Shown in pieces: positions 39,076 to 48,185 of a DNA stretch of 64,000 nt. The notes beneath the pieces are model-generated. The model made no database searches and was not told the origin of the DNA. It was given only the letters and a program-made list of their open reading frames with translations. Location: positions 372,001 through 436,000 of the forward strand of contig NZ_JBISCC010000129.1 of NCBI RefSeq assembly GCF_044385915.1. Direction: 5' to 3'. Position numbers and translations under genes: made by a program. Source of the DNA: Thalassobellus citreus (GTDB lineage: Bacteria > Bacteroidota > Bacteroidia > Flavobacteriales > Flavobacteriaceae). The stretch's first letter is position 1; every line of letters begins with the position of its first letter.

Positions 39076-41136
39076 TTAATCTTTGTCCTTATTCATTTTC
39101 CAATAAATTAATATTACAATAGCAATAATTACAGCTAAACCTATTAAGAGCTTAATAATGTTCATTATGCCATTCATTATTAAATTGGAAACGATAGGAG
39201 CACTGCTGTTAGAATAATTTTCCGGTGCATATAATAAATATGAAATGCTTTGATCTAGCTTATTAATGTCTTTAGTATACTGCTTATATTCTTCAGGAGA
39301 AATGTAATCTTTTTGAGTTTTAAAAAAATGAGAGATATCTATTATTTTATCTCTTTTTTGATAATTAACATCCAATTCATAATAAAATCCAGAAGAATTT
39401 ATATCAATGTCTAATTTTTCAATAGGCCAATCAGTTGGAATTTTTAATCTAATTCTATGTGATCTAGATATAGGGTAGTACAAAGCATAATCTTCGTTTC
39501 TAGTTTCTTTTTTTGGTTCAAAAATGACATTAACTAAACTTGTTGGCATAAAAGTAGCAGACACATAACCTTTTTTTTCAATCATAGGCTGCCATAAACT
39601 ATCTAATTGGTATTCTTCATTTAATGTAAATATATTTTCTTTTATATTATCTGTGTATTTAGGAGGGTTAACCGACGACACATTAAAATAATATGTGGAG
39701 TAAAAAGATTCAAGTTCTTTTTTTATAGCACTAATACTATACGATTTAAAATAGTTACGCATATTATCGGCTTCACTTTCATAATAAGTTGTAGTTACTT
39801 TTAAATTCGCTCCCTTGCCAATATCTTCTAGGGTGTATTCTTCCATAGTATCTACACGATTATCAAAAGAAGATACAATATCATCAAAAGTACTATTATC
39901 TTTAATTAAAACTAAACCACATTCATAATTTGGAAAATACGTGGTATTATATTCGCCTCCTTGATTTGAAATAGTAGGATCGTACCAAAACTCATTTCTA
40001 GCCCCATCAATAATTTTTACTACGCAATGATTAAAAAATTTAGGAGATGGTAGTAAAGTTTTAGTAGTATGCTTTAAAGTTGTATTAACAAACATTGGAT
40101 AACTGGTAATCCCCATTTTATTAAGCATAGTTGCCATTAATAAACTTTTGTCTTTACAGTCACCAAATCGTCTTTCAAAAACGGTGTTTGGTGAAAAAGG
40201 TTTATAAGCACCAATGCCAGATTCTAAACCTAAATACCTAACATCGTTTTGTACAAAATTTAGTGTGGCTTTTATTTTTTCACCTTCCGTTTTATAGGTT
40301 TTATTTATCTCTTTTATTTTTTTTAAAAGTTCAGGACTTAAAGGTTCTTTTATTTTAAAAAGCTTTACACCCCAATTAACAACCTCTTGCCATGAGTTGT
40401 ATTCGCTAACAAAAACGGTTGCAAAAAGAAGTTTCCATTCTGGTGTATTCTCTTCGTAATCTAACTTTTTAGTATTTGTGGTGAGCCATTTGTATTGTTG
40501 TAAATTTCCTTTTTTAGAAATCTCAGGTTTAACCTCTGTGTTAACCGATTTAATATTTAATGTGTTTGCAGATAAAATACTGCCATGAATTTTTCCAATA
40601 GGTACTAAATCGTTTAGGTAAAAAGAAACCGAAAATTTTTTATGTAACGGGTTAAAACCTTTTATTGTAAACGAGTAGTCTATAATATCACCAGCTCTAA
40701 CATCAGAAATATTTAAAACAGCCGAGAGCGACCCGTCATATAAATACATTTCGGCATTAGGTTCTCGTCTCATTACTTGAAAATTTGCAATATCTAATTT
40801 GTTTAGAATCTTTCCGTCTCTAATAATATTAACCTTATGTAAGGCTAGGGTTTGGTATGTAGGATCGTAATTTATAGTAATAGTAGAGGCATTTTGTAAA
40901 CCAATATTATCAATAATTTTGGTGGTTAATCTAGAATACGCTTCTTGTTTGGGTATATTAACTTGGTTGTCATAAAGTAAGGTAACAGAGCCTTCTGCAA
41001 CGTCATCTTTATTCATTTCAGATTTATAATAATCTACAGTATCTATCCAAGATGGTTCTTTTTTTTGAGTGACTTGAGAAAATAAGGTAGACGAGTTTAT
41101 AAAAGTAATTAGGATAGCAATAACGACGTTTTTCAT
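39076..41136 (-). CDS. DUF3857 transglutaminase-like exported protein
   Basis: A 686-residue protein with the start at 41136 (MKNVVIAILITF), which gives a proper signal peptide ending LFSQ; the frame is open further upstream but that part has no signal. The DUF3857 domain spans about 45-260. A transglutaminase-like domain (about 285-400) has catalytic Cys in FGDCKDKSLL, His in NHCVVKII and Asp in WYDPT. A DUF3858-like segment follows to about 640. The C-terminus has one membrane helix (about 655-680) and a basic tail. Such proteins are exported and anchored; the substrate is unknown. Confidence 0.87.
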   Translation of the reverse strand: MKNVVIAILITFINSSTLFSQVTQKKEPSWIDTVDYYKSEMNKDDVAEGSVTLLYDNQVNIPKQEAYSRLTTKIIDNIGLQNASTITINYDPTYQTLALHKVNIIRDGKILNKLDIANFQVMRREPNAEMYLYDGSLSAVLNISDVRAGDIIDYSFTIKGFNPLHKKFSVSFYLNDLVPIGKIHGSILSANTLNIKSVNTEVKPEISKKGNLQQYKWLTTNTKKLDYEENTPEWKLLFATVFVSEYNSWQEVVNWGVKLFKIKEPLSPELLKKIKEINKTYKTEGEKIKATLNFVQNDVRYLGLESGIGAYKPFSPNTVFERRFGDCKDKSLLMATMLNKMGITSYPMFVNTTLKHTTKTLLPSPKFFNHCVVKIIDGARNEFWYDPTISNQGGEYNTTYFPNYECGLVLIKDNSTFDDIVSSFDNRVDTMEEYTLEDIGKGANLKVTTTYYESEADNMRNYFKSYSISAIKKELESFYSTYYFNVSSVNPPKYTDNIKENIFTLNEEYQLDSLWQPMIEKKGYVSATFMPTSLVNVIFEPKKETRNEDYALYYPISRSHRIRLKIPTDWPIEKLDIDINSSGFYYELDVNYQKRDKIIDISHFFKTQKDYISPEEYKQYTKDINKLDQSISYLLYAPENYSNSSAPIVSNLIMNGIMNIIKLLIGLAVIIAIVILIYWKMNKDKD

Positions 41137-41251
41137 AAAAAAGTATGTGTCAATTTCGTAGAGTAAATGTAAATGTTTGAAAAATCTTATCAAATATATT
41201 TTTGAAATTAAATTATTTAAAAGAGAAAATAATAACACGGTTTTGTGTTTC

Positions 41252-41358
41252 AGTGTTATGCGGTGTCTCAATCGTGCCTCATGTATACTTGACAAACGAG
41301 TGTTTTTTATAATTATGGGGCATTTCGACGCAAGGAGAAATTACATAAAGCTTATTAT
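41252..41358. repeat. Intergenic repeat, copy 1
   Basis: AGTGTTATGCGGTGTCTCAA through GACAAACGAGTGTTTTTTAT and ending GAGAAATTACATAAAGC. It matches the next copy at about 80% by eye. Confidence 0.8.
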
Positions 41359-41373
41359 TAAGTTTTGCGTATG

Positions 41374-41481
41374 AGTGTTCTACGATGACTCAATTGTGCC
41401 TTATGTCTACATGACAAACGAGTGTTTTTTATAATCATGAGTCATTTCGAGCGCAGGGAGAAATCACATAGCAATTATTAT
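41374..41481. repeat. Intergenic repeat, copy 2
   Basis: Begins AGTGTTCTACGATGACTCAA, shares GACAAACGAGTGTTTTTTAT exactly, and contains GAGTCATTTCGAGCGCAGGG, a motif typical of widespread Bacteroidota intergenic repeats (from memory). Spacing between copy starts is 122 bases. Confidence 0.8.
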
Positions 41482-41501
41482 GTCAAAAAAACTATTGAAT
41501 T

Positions 41502-43214
41502 TTATTCGCAAATAGCACTTTCATCTTTTGTAAAAGAATCTAAGGTCATTTGGCAAACTTCATTTGGTATACTTGTAATTGAATTGTTTTCTATTGCTAA
41601 ATATTTAAGCGTAGAAAGGTTGCTTATTTCCTCAGGTAGACTTGTTAAAACGTTATCGTTTAAGAATAAATATTCCATATTAGAAAGAGTACCAACCTTA
41701 GTAGAAATAGTCTCTAAAGCATTTTCACTAATATTAAAAAGTTGAAGGTTAGATAGGTTAAACAATTCATCAGGAATAGTGTGTAATGAATTCTTGTTAA
41801 GGTAAAGGCTTTGAAGGTTAGTGAGTTGTCCTATTTCTTTTGGAACAGTAGTCAAGTTATTATCTACAAGGTCTAATATTTCCAAATTTGAAAGATTCCC
41901 AATTTCAGGAGCAATAGAAGCAATTGCATTCTGTGTTAAATCTATTGTTTCTAAGTTAGCCATACCGCTTATTTCCTTTGGCAAACTTACTATTTCATTG
42001 TAACTAAGATCAAGGTCTCTAAGATTATTTAGTCCGCCTATAGCAATAGGGAAAGACGAAAATAAGTTATTGTTTAGTTTTAGCGTACGTAGCGGAAGAT
42101 TACTAAAAACTTCTGGTAAAGAAGACAATTCATTATTATTTAACTCTAAAGTATAGAGTTGGGGTAGGATAGCAATTTCTGTTGGTAGCGATGTTAGCTT
42201 ATTAGACTGCGCATTTAAAAGATACAAATTAGATAAGTTCCCAATTTCAATAGGAAGTTCGACTAAAGCATTATCATATATATAAAGTCTTCCTAATGCA
42301 CTAAGATTTCCTATTTCTTTTGGTAAGGTGGTTAGTGAATTCCCGTTTAGAGTTAAAAATTCTAACTTAGATAGTTTACCAAGTTCTGAAGGAATAGTTG
42401 TTAATTTATTATTTCCTAAACTCAAATCTTTAAGGTTTATTAAGTTACCAATTTCCGCAGGGATAGATTCTAAATAATTAGAACCTAATGCTAAATTGGT
42501 AAGTTTGGTAAGGTTTCCTATTTCTGCAGGAATAGAGGTTAAATCGTTGCCAAAAAAGATTATGTCTTCCAAGTTAACAAGCTCTCCTATTTCTTTAGGA
42601 ACTGAAGCCAGTTTGTTATTATTAATATATAATTTTTTAAGATTAGGAAGGTATCGTATTTCTTTTGGTAAAGCAGAAATATCATCATTAACAAAACTTA
42701 ATCCTACTACTGTTCCAGCTTCTACAGTAACACCTAACCATGTAGAAATATCCATACTCGAAATATCCCAAGTTAGTTTACTATCTGGGTTAGCATTGTA
42801 AAAAGCAATAAGGGCTTCACGTTCGGTTAGTACTTTTGTTAAATTTACCATGTATGTTTCTTCTGTACCATCCTCAGCAGTTACAGTATATTCTACCGTT
42901 GAAGAAAAGTCTTGACTCGTTTTATTCAATGGAAAAACGGTTGCTTTAGTAGATATTTCTAGGGTAGGAATGAGAGATGTTAGATCTGTTCCTATTGGGA
43001 GTATTGCTGTAATTATTTTGGTATTTTCTTCTATGCTTGCAGTTATATTTGTCGTTAATCCATTATTTTCGGTTGCTAAAAACATCAAGGAAATTAGCTC
43101 TTTTTCATTGGATTGGATTTCTGGTTTAGGGTCATCGTCACTACAAGCGCTTACAAAAAGAAGTATAACAATAAGAGTAGGTAATAATTTTAATGATATA
43201 ATTGGGTATTTCAT
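41502..43214 (-). CDS. Leucine-rich-repeat lipoprotein
   Basis: A 570-residue exported lipoprotein with the start at 43214 (MKYPIISLK) and lipobox VSACS (Cys24). Residues about 45-130 resemble a bacterial Ig-like or DUF5018-type domain (VEYTVTAEDGTEETYMVNLT). Residues about 165-550 hold 16 leucine-rich repeats, mostly 23 residues, with consensus LPKEIGNLSNLxxLxLxxNxLxx. The plant-like IP or LP opening and N-x-L spacing mark the class. One repeat (LPEVFSNLP) is a residue short. No catalytic domain is present. Protein binding at the cell surface is the likely role; partner unknown. Confidence 0.88.
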   Translation of the reverse strand: MKYPIISLKLLPTLIVILLFVSACSDDDPKPEIQSNEKELISLMFLATENNGLTTNITASIEENTKIITAILPIGTDLTSLIPTLEISTKATVFPLNKTSQDFSSTVEYTVTAEDGTEETYMVNLTKVLTEREALIAFYNANPDSKLTWDISSMDISTWLGVTVEAGTVVGLSFVNDDISALPKEIRYLPNLKKLYINNNKLASVPKEIGELVNLEDIIFFGNDLTSIPAEIGNLTKLTNLALGSNYLESIPAEIGNLINLKDLSLGNNKLTTIPSELGKLSKLEFLTLNGNSLTTLPKEIGNLSALGRLYIYDNALVELPIEIGNLSNLYLLNAQSNKLTSLPTEIAILPQLYTLELNNNELSSLPEVFSNLPLRTLKLNNNLFSSFPIAIGGLNNLRDLDLSYNEIVSLPKEISGMANLETIDLTQNAIASIAPEIGNLSNLEILDLVDNNLTTVPKEIGQLTNLQSLYLNKNSLHTIPDELFNLSNLQLFNISENALETISTKVGTLSNMEYLFLNDNVLTSLPEEISNLSTLKYLAIENNSITSIPNEVCQMTLDSFTKDESAICE

Positions 43215-43239
43215 TAGTGATTTATTTTTTTTTGGTTGA

Positions 43240-43247
43240 CAAAAGTA
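43240..43247 (-). promoter_or_regulatory. -7 box of the LRR gene
   Basis: Minus strand TACTTTTG matches TAnnTTTG, 25 bases upstream of the ATG at 43214. Confidence 0.45.
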
Positions 43248-43390
43248 GGAAATTGTAATCACTATAAGGTTGTTTCTTGATTATATATTTGTTGATTTTT
43301 TTTTTAAGAATTTAATAGATAATCTTGTCATTTCTTACCAAAAAAAGTGACTTGTAATTTGTTGTTTTTGTACTATTAAAGACGGTTTAA

Positions 43391-44026
43391 TTATACCAAA
43401 CCATTTATAATTTCTACATTCACTTCATGTTTACCATCAAACATAGTAACATTCAATTGGTCTTTAAATAAATCATGCGCTTTTTTTGTTTCGGCTTGCA
43501 AGCGGTCTTTAATCAAATATTCATCACTAGTACCACAAATTAAGTTCACTTTAGCATTTAAAAAAGCAAAGTCTTCAGCATGTAATTCTTTAGGAATACC
43601 TCCAGAATGTAACACGAGTTGTGCGCATTGTAATTGCCGTTTAGCTACGTAGCGCATAGCAACACTAACACCTTGAGAATACCCAAGTACAATTAAATTA
43701 ACAGAATCGGGAATGCTTTCAGCTTCTAATATGGCGTCAAAATTACGCATTACGTTCTCTGTTTCTTGTGCTGTAGCTTCTTTTGTTAGCCAACTAGCAC
43801 CTATGTGCTTAAAGTTAGGTTTAATATAGTATTTACTAATTGCTTGAGGCTCAATAATGTAATTTTCGTCTATATTTAATCCTTTAAAATATTTCAGGAA
43901 ATATCGGCTTAAGTAGCCCATGCCATGACAAACAAACCAAACATTTTTAGTCGATTTATTAAGAGTGTTTAAGGTAGAATAGGAGTTGGTTGTAGTGTAT
44001 GATATTTCTTTTTCTTCTGAATTCAT
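43391..44026 (-). CDS. Alpha/beta-hydrolase, carboxylesterase/phospholipase-like
   Basis: A 211-residue cytoplasmic alpha/beta hydrolase with no signal peptide. The strand leading to the nucleophile reads NLIVLGYSQGVSVAMRYVA, giving nucleophile Ser in GYSQG. LICGTSDEY near residue 165 is the likely acid region and GKHEVN near the end the likely histidine. The HGMG near residue 34 fits the oxyanion region. It resembles the short carboxylesterase/phospholipase group. It is divergent from the menaquinone genes but is not the MenH type. Confidence 0.8.
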   Translation of the reverse strand: MNSEEKEISYTTTNSYSTLNTLNKSTKNVWFVCHGMGYLSRYFLKYFKGLNIDENYIIEPQAISKYYIKPNFKHIGASWLTKEATAQETENVMRNFDAILEAESIPDSVNLIVLGYSQGVSVAMRYVAKRQLQCAQLVLHSGGIPKELHAEDFAFLNAKVNLICGTSDEYLIKDRLQAETKKAHDLFKDQLNVTMFDGKHEVNVEIINGLV

Positions 44027-44162
44027 TTACACGTATGTTTTGTGTTTTTGTTAGTGAATAAAGATATCATTTAATTCTGATTCTTAATTTTTATTATTCT
44101 TCTGAAGGTATAATTATTGCAAAAGGAAAATCTCTTAAATTGAACTTAAAGTTCCTCATGAT

Positions 44163-44170
44163 TATCTTTG
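44163..44170 (+). promoter_or_regulatory. -7 box of the menaquinone gene group
   Basis: TATCTTTG matches TAnnTTTG and lies 42 bases before the thioesterase ATG at 44213. Confidence 0.5.
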
Positions 44171-44212
44171 CATTTTGTACTTTTACCAACACAAAAAGAA
44201 ACACATTATTTT

Positions 44213-44638
44213 ATGTCAATATCTAAAGAAGCCATTTTAGAGCAAGCTAACAAAGTGAGTAAAAACACCTTAATGGAAACCTTAAACATTGAGATGGTTG
44301 ATTATGGGGATGATTTTTTGGTAGCTAGAATGCCAGTAAACTCTAGAGTGTATCAGCCAGATGGTGTGTTGCATGGTGGTGCTACGGCGGCTTTAGCAGA
44401 AAGTGTTGGGAGTTTTGCGTCGCATATTTTTATTGATACAGAAAAGTTTTTTGTACGTGGTATAGAAATTACTGCTAATCATTTAAAGAGCGTTAAAGAA
44501 GGCTTTATATATGCAAAAGCAACATTTATACATAAAGGGAGAACCACTCAATTGCTAGACATAAGAGTTACCGATGAAGCCGATAATTTAATTTCGGTGT
44601 GTAAACTATCTACTATTTCGTTACCTAAAAAGCAGTAG
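44213..44638 (+). CDS. Hotdog-fold thioesterase, probable DHNA-CoA thioesterase
   Basis: A 141-residue hotdog thioesterase of the PaaI/YdiI type. The active-site stretch is DGVLHGGATAALAESVGS (about 47-64), with HGG and the catalytic glutamate in AES. Start placed at 44213 (MSISKEAIL). The longer frame (44168) lies in the promoter. It is followed after 3 bases by menF and then menD, so it is the likely 1,4-dihydroxy-2-naphthoyl-CoA thioesterase (MenI) of menaquinone synthesis. That specific role is inferred from context. Confidence 0.85.
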   Translation: MSISKEAILEQANKVSKNTLMETLNIEMVDYGDDFLVARMPVNSRVYQPDGVLHGGATAALAESVGSFASHIFIDTEKFFVRGIEITANHLKSVKEGFIYAKATFIHKGRTTQLLDIRVTDEADNLISVCKLSTISLPKKQ

Positions 44639-44641
44639 TTA

Positions 44642-45763
44642 ATGATCCCTGACGATTTTTTTAAACGTATTGAATCTCAATACAAACATAACTTACCGCT
44701 TGTTGTTTATAGAAAACCTAATGAAATTAAGGTTACTAGCATACTTCAAAAAACAGACGATTTAATTTTTGCTAAAGATTTTACAGAAAAAGGCTTTGTT
44801 TTTTCTCCATTTGATGATGCCGAAAAAACAGTTTTAATGCCGTTAGAAGAAGCTGAGGTTATTACATTAACCGAACAATTTGTAATTCCTACAGATACAG
44901 GAAGTCAATCAATACAAGATAATGCTTCAACAAATTCTAGAAATTCTCATATCAATCTTATAAAAGAAGGCGTAGAAGCCATTCAGGATAATCACTTTAA
45001 AAAAGTAGTATTATCTCGTAAAGAAACAGTTCAGCTTGAAGAAGATAATCCCATTTCAATATTTAAGCGCTTATTACATAAATATGCGTCGGCATTTGTG
45101 TATTGCTGGTATCATCCTAAAGTAGGTTTGTGGTTAGGAGCTACACCAGAAACATTGGTAAAAATAGAAGGCACTCAATTTTCTATTATGGCATTGGCTG
45201 GTACACAAAATTATGAAGGGTCTTTAGATGTGGTTTGGCATGATAAAGAAAAACAGGAGCAAAAATTTGTTACCGATTATATTGTTGAAAGTTTACAAAA
45301 TAGGGTAGAGCATTTAAAAGTATTGGAAACCGAAACCGTAAAAGCAGGCAATTTATTGCATTTAAAAACCATGATTTCGGCACGATTGAAACCTAACGCT
45401 TCTTTAAAAGAGGTTATTACAAATATTCATCCTACACCAGCGGTTTGTGGTTTGCCTAAGCCAGAGGCAAAACAATTTATTATAGAAAATGAAAATTATA
45501 ACCGCGAGTTCTATACAGGTTTTTTAGGTGAGTTAAATTTAGACATAAAAAAAGCACCACGTTCTGGTAGACGTAATATTGAAAATAGAGCTTATGCAAT
45601 AACCAAAAAAAGCACACAGCTTTATGTTAATTTACGTTGTATGCAAATACAGGATAACAATGCTGTTATTTATGTTGGTGGTGGTATTACTTTAAGCTCT
45701 AATGCGGAAAGTGAGTGGGAGGAAACCGTATCGAAATCTCAGGTAATTAAAAGCATTTTGTAA
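44642..45763 (+). CDS. menF: Isochorismate synthase
   Basis: A 373-residue chorismate-binding enzyme that isomerises chorismate to isochorismate, the entry step of menaquinone synthesis. The C-terminal chorismate-binding domain shows FKKVVLSRKETVQLEED (about 117-133), LWLGATPETLVKIEGTQF and a catalytic-lysine region, IHPTPAVCGLPKPEAKQFI, then YTGFLGELNLD and YVGGGITLSSNAESEWEET. Length is at the short end for MenF, consistent with Bacteroidota. It is three bases after the thioesterase and 50 bases before menD. Salicylate or siderophore synthase is excluded by the neighbouring menD. Confidence 0.93.
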   Translation: MIPDDFFKRIESQYKHNLPLVVYRKPNEIKVTSILQKTDDLIFAKDFTEKGFVFSPFDDAEKTVLMPLEEAEVITLTEQFVIPTDTGSQSIQDNASTNSRNSHINLIKEGVEAIQDNHFKKVVLSRKETVQLEEDNPISIFKRLLHKYASAFVYCWYHPKVGLWLGATPETLVKIEGTQFSIMALAGTQNYEGSLDVVWHDKEKQEQKFVTDYIVESLQNRVEHLKVLETETVKAGNLLHLKTMISARLKPNASLKEVITNIHPTPAVCGLPKPEAKQFIIENENYNREFYTGFLGELNLDIKKAPRSGRRNIENRAYAITKKSTQLYVNLRCMQIQDNNAVIYVGGGITLSSNAESEWEETVSKSQVIKSIL

Positions 45764-45813
45764 TTAGGGTATTTAATAGGCTATTATTACTTTTACGCTT
45801 TGATTAAAAGTAT

Positions 45814-47496
45814 ATGATTTATCCTGAAATTCCACTTGCGCAAACCGTTATTCAACTTTGTAAGGCAAAAGGAATACAACATATTATCTTATCTCCAGGT
45901 AGTAGAAATGCGCCTTTAACCATAGGATTTACAAACGATTCTTATTTTACATGTTATAGCATTGTAGACGAGCGTTGTGCTGCGTTTTTTGCTTTAGGCA
46001 TTGCACAGCAAATTAATAAACCAACAGCCGTTGTTTGTACATCGGGGAGTGCACTTTTAAATTATTATCCGGCAGTAGCTGAAGCTTTTTATAGTAATAT
46101 TCCGTTAGTGGTGTTATCGGCTGACAGACCAGAGCATTTAATTGGTATTGGAGATGGACAAACCATTAATCAGAAAAATGTATTTGAAAACCATATTTTA
46201 TATTCAGCTAATTTAAAGCTCGATTTAAAAGATGAAAACCATTTTCAAGTATACAATGAAGCCGAAATAGATAAAGCTATTAATTTTTCGAATATTAAAA
46301 AAGGACCTGTACATATTAACATTCCGTTTAATGAACCGCTTTATAATATGGTAGACACCTTAAGTGTGTCACCTAAAGCAACAATACCTGCTATAGAAGA
46401 AAAGATCATAGAGAATGATATACTTTTAGAATACATAGAAACTTGGAATACAGCATCTAAAAAAATGATTTTGGTAGGTGTAAATCAACCAAATACTATT
46501 GATCAAAAACACTTAGATGAATTGGTTAAAGATGATAGTGTGATTGTGTTTACCGAAACAACATCTAACCTTTATGATGATAGTTTTTTTCCTAGCATCG
46601 ATCAAATTATAGCGCCTTTATCAGAAGAAGAACAGAAACTTTTACAACCCGATATTCTTTTAACTTTTGGAGGCTTAATTGTTTCAAAAAAAATAAAACA
46701 GTTATTACGAAAATATCAGCCTAAACAGCATTGGCATATTGATGAAAAATCAGCGAATGATACTTTTTTCTGTTTAAGTAATCATATAGAAACAACACCA
46801 AATATATTTTTTGAAGCCTTTTTTCCTAAAATAACATACTCTGTAAAAAGCGATTATAAAGCTAATTGGACAGCAGTTAAGCAGCAGCGATTAGAAAAGC
46901 ATAAACAATATTTGCAACAAGTACCGTTTAGCGATTTTAAAGTGTTTAATGAAATTTTTAAAGCCATTCCAAACCACTATATTTTACAGATTGGTAATAG
47001 TTCTGCTATTAGATATTCTCAGCTTTTCAGTATAAATAAAACTTTAGAAGTATTTTGTAATAGAGGTACCAGTGGTATTGATGGAAGTACATCTACAGCT
47101 ATAGGTTGTGCGGTTGCTAATACTAAATCAACCGTGTTTGTTACAGGCGATTTAAGCTTTTTATACGATAGTAATGCGCTTTGGAATAATTACATTCCTG
47201 ATAATTTTAGAATTATTGTTATTAATAACCAAGGTGGCGGTATTTTTAGAATTTTGCCAGGACATAAAAACACCGAGAATTTCGATACTTATTTTGAAAC
47301 CAATCATAATTTAACAGCAAAACATTTATGTGCTATGTATGGTATTGAATATATTACAGCATCTAACAAAGCTACATTAGATATCAGTTTGGAATCTTTT
47401 TATGAAAAAAGTACAAAACCTAAATTACTAGAAATCTTCACCCCTAAACATTTAAATGATGAGGTGCTTATAGATTATTTTAAGTTTATTAGTTAA
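45814..47496 (+). CDS. menD: 2-succinyl-5-enolpyruvyl-6-hydroxy-3-cyclohexene-1-carboxylate synthase
   Basis: A 560-residue thiamine-diphosphate enzyme that joins isochorismate with 2-oxoglutarate in menaquinone synthesis. The N-terminal pyrimidine-binding region has IILSPGSRNAPLTIGF (about 23-38) and DERCAAFFALGIAQ with the conserved glutamate, and VCTSGSALLNYYPAVAEA follows. The C-terminal domain has GTSGIDGSTSTAIGCAV, TGDLSFLYDSNALWNN (ThDP-binding GDLSFxxD) and INNQGGGIFRILPG. The dimer-type pattern is complete and length normal. The remaining men genes (menC, menE, menB, menA) are not in the window. Confidence 0.97.
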   Translation: MIYPEIPLAQTVIQLCKAKGIQHIILSPGSRNAPLTIGFTNDSYFTCYSIVDERCAAFFALGIAQQINKPTAVVCTSGSALLNYYPAVAEAFYSNIPLVVLSADRPEHLIGIGDGQTINQKNVFENHILYSANLKLDLKDENHFQVYNEAEIDKAINFSNIKKGPVHINIPFNEPLYNMVDTLSVSPKATIPAIEEKIIENDILLEYIETWNTASKKMILVGVNQPNTIDQKHLDELVKDDSVIVFTETTSNLYDDSFFPSIDQIIAPLSEEEQKLLQPDILLTFGGLIVSKKIKQLLRKYQPKQHWHIDEKSANDTFFCLSNHIETTPNIFFEAFFPKITYSVKSDYKANWTAVKQQRLEKHKQYLQQVPFSDFKVFNEIFKAIPNHYILQIGNSSAIRYSQLFSINKTLEVFCNRGTSGIDGSTSTAIGCAVANTKSTVFVTGDLSFLYDSNALWNNYIPDNFRIIVINNQGGGIFRILPGHKNTENFDTYFETNHNLTAKHLCAMYGIEYITASNKATLDISLESFYEKSTKPKLLEIFTPKHLNDEVLIDYFKFIS

Positions 47497-47596
47497 AATG
47501 TGACTTTTCATTATTAGCAGTGTCTAAAAAATAGTTATCTTTAAAACAGTTATCAATTTAAAGTATTTATAAACACATTAAAAACAACAAATTATT

Positions 47597-47935
47597 ATGA
47601 GTAAACGTGATGAACTAATTGTTAAGTACGCAGCAGATTTAAAAGACAAATGTGGTGTTACACCAGATATGGATTTATTAACAAAAGTAACTATAGGTTG
47701 TGGTCCATCAATTTATAATGCAGATTCTTCAACGGTTTCTGGATCAGATGAGTCTGAATTAGCTACCGTAAAAAATAACTTTTTAATTAAAAAGTTAGGT
47801 CTTGCTGATAGTGCCGATTTAGATAAAGGTATAGATGCTGTAATGGAAACTTACGGAAAATCAAATCGTAATAAATACAGAGCAGTTGTTTATTATTTAT
47901 TGACTAAACATTTCAAAAAAGAGTCTGCATATTAA
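47597..47935 (+). CDS. DUF2853-family protein
   Basis: A 112-residue cytoplasmic protein of the small DUF2853 family. It is helical and begins MSKRDELIVKYAADLKDK. Conserved-looking segments are KVTIGCGPSIYNADSSTVSG (about 35-54) and the closing YRAVVYYLLTKHF. A structure exists for a family member in the literature, but the function is unknown. It lies 100 bases after menD on the same strand; whether it is co-transcribed is unclear. Confidence 0.85.
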   Translation: MSKRDELIVKYAADLKDKCGVTPDMDLLTKVTIGCGPSIYNADSSTVSGSDESELATVKNNFLIKKLGLADSADLDKGIDAVMETYGKSNRNKYRAVVYYLLTKHFKKESAY

Positions 47936-47956
47936 TTTATAGCAGCATTATATATA

Positions 47957-48116
47957 GAACTCGTTTAAGCTTTTTCTATTTGTTAAAAAATTGCTGTTTT
48001 CAGCCCTGTTTTTATCATTTTCTCTTTTCGTAGCGCTGCTATGCAATTTAAAAATGACTTCAACAGAACTAAAAACTTCTAATTTTCACTTAAAGATAAA
48101 AAGTTTAAACAAGTTC
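47957..48116. repeat. 160-bp imperfect palindrome
   Basis: Outer arms GAACTCGTTTAAGCTTTTT (47957-47975) and its near-complement ending AAACAAGTTC (48116). Inner arms also pair: GTTTTCAGCCCTG with CAACAGAACTAAAAAC. The whole segment between DUF2853 and the cvfB terminator folds on itself. It may be a non-autonomous mobile repeat or a structured RNA. Confidence 0.6.
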
Positions 48117-48119
48117 TTT

Positions 48120-48150
48120 AAAAAGCGTTACAATTATTGTAGCGCTTTTT
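48120..48150 (+). terminator. Terminator before the CvfB-like gene
   Basis: AAAAGCGTTACAAT and ATTGTAGCGCTTTT arms (one wobble pair), then T residues. It ends transcription from menD/DUF2853. Confidence 0.85.
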
Positions 48151-48173
48151 CTTTTTCAAAAAACTAATATCAT

Positions 48174-48181
48174 TACCTTTG
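48174..48181 (+). promoter_or_regulatory. -7 box of the CvfB-like gene (nearly leaderless)
   Basis: TACCTTTG matches TAnnTTTG and ends only 4 bases before the ATG at 48186. Transcription would start at or within the start codon. Confidence 0.45.
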
Positions 48182-48185
48182 CCAA

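Larger units (their letters stand above)
41137..41501. repeat. 365-bp intergenic region with two tandem repeat copies
   Basis: It holds two 107-bp repeat units (next two entries) and AT-rich flanks, with no supported gene. The frame at 41422-41745 is mostly repeat and antisense of the LRR gene. Confidence 0.7.

Noticed and set aside
41137..41501. CRISPR array
   Set aside because: Only two long copies at one spacing and no unique short spacers or cas genes.
41422..41745. 107-residue plus-strand frame
   Set aside because: Covers an intergenic repeat copy and antisense of the LRR gene.
43391..44026. MenH as the identity of the alpha/beta hydrolase
   Set aside because: It is divergent from the men genes and its GYSQG context fits the short carboxylesterase group, not the MenH pattern.
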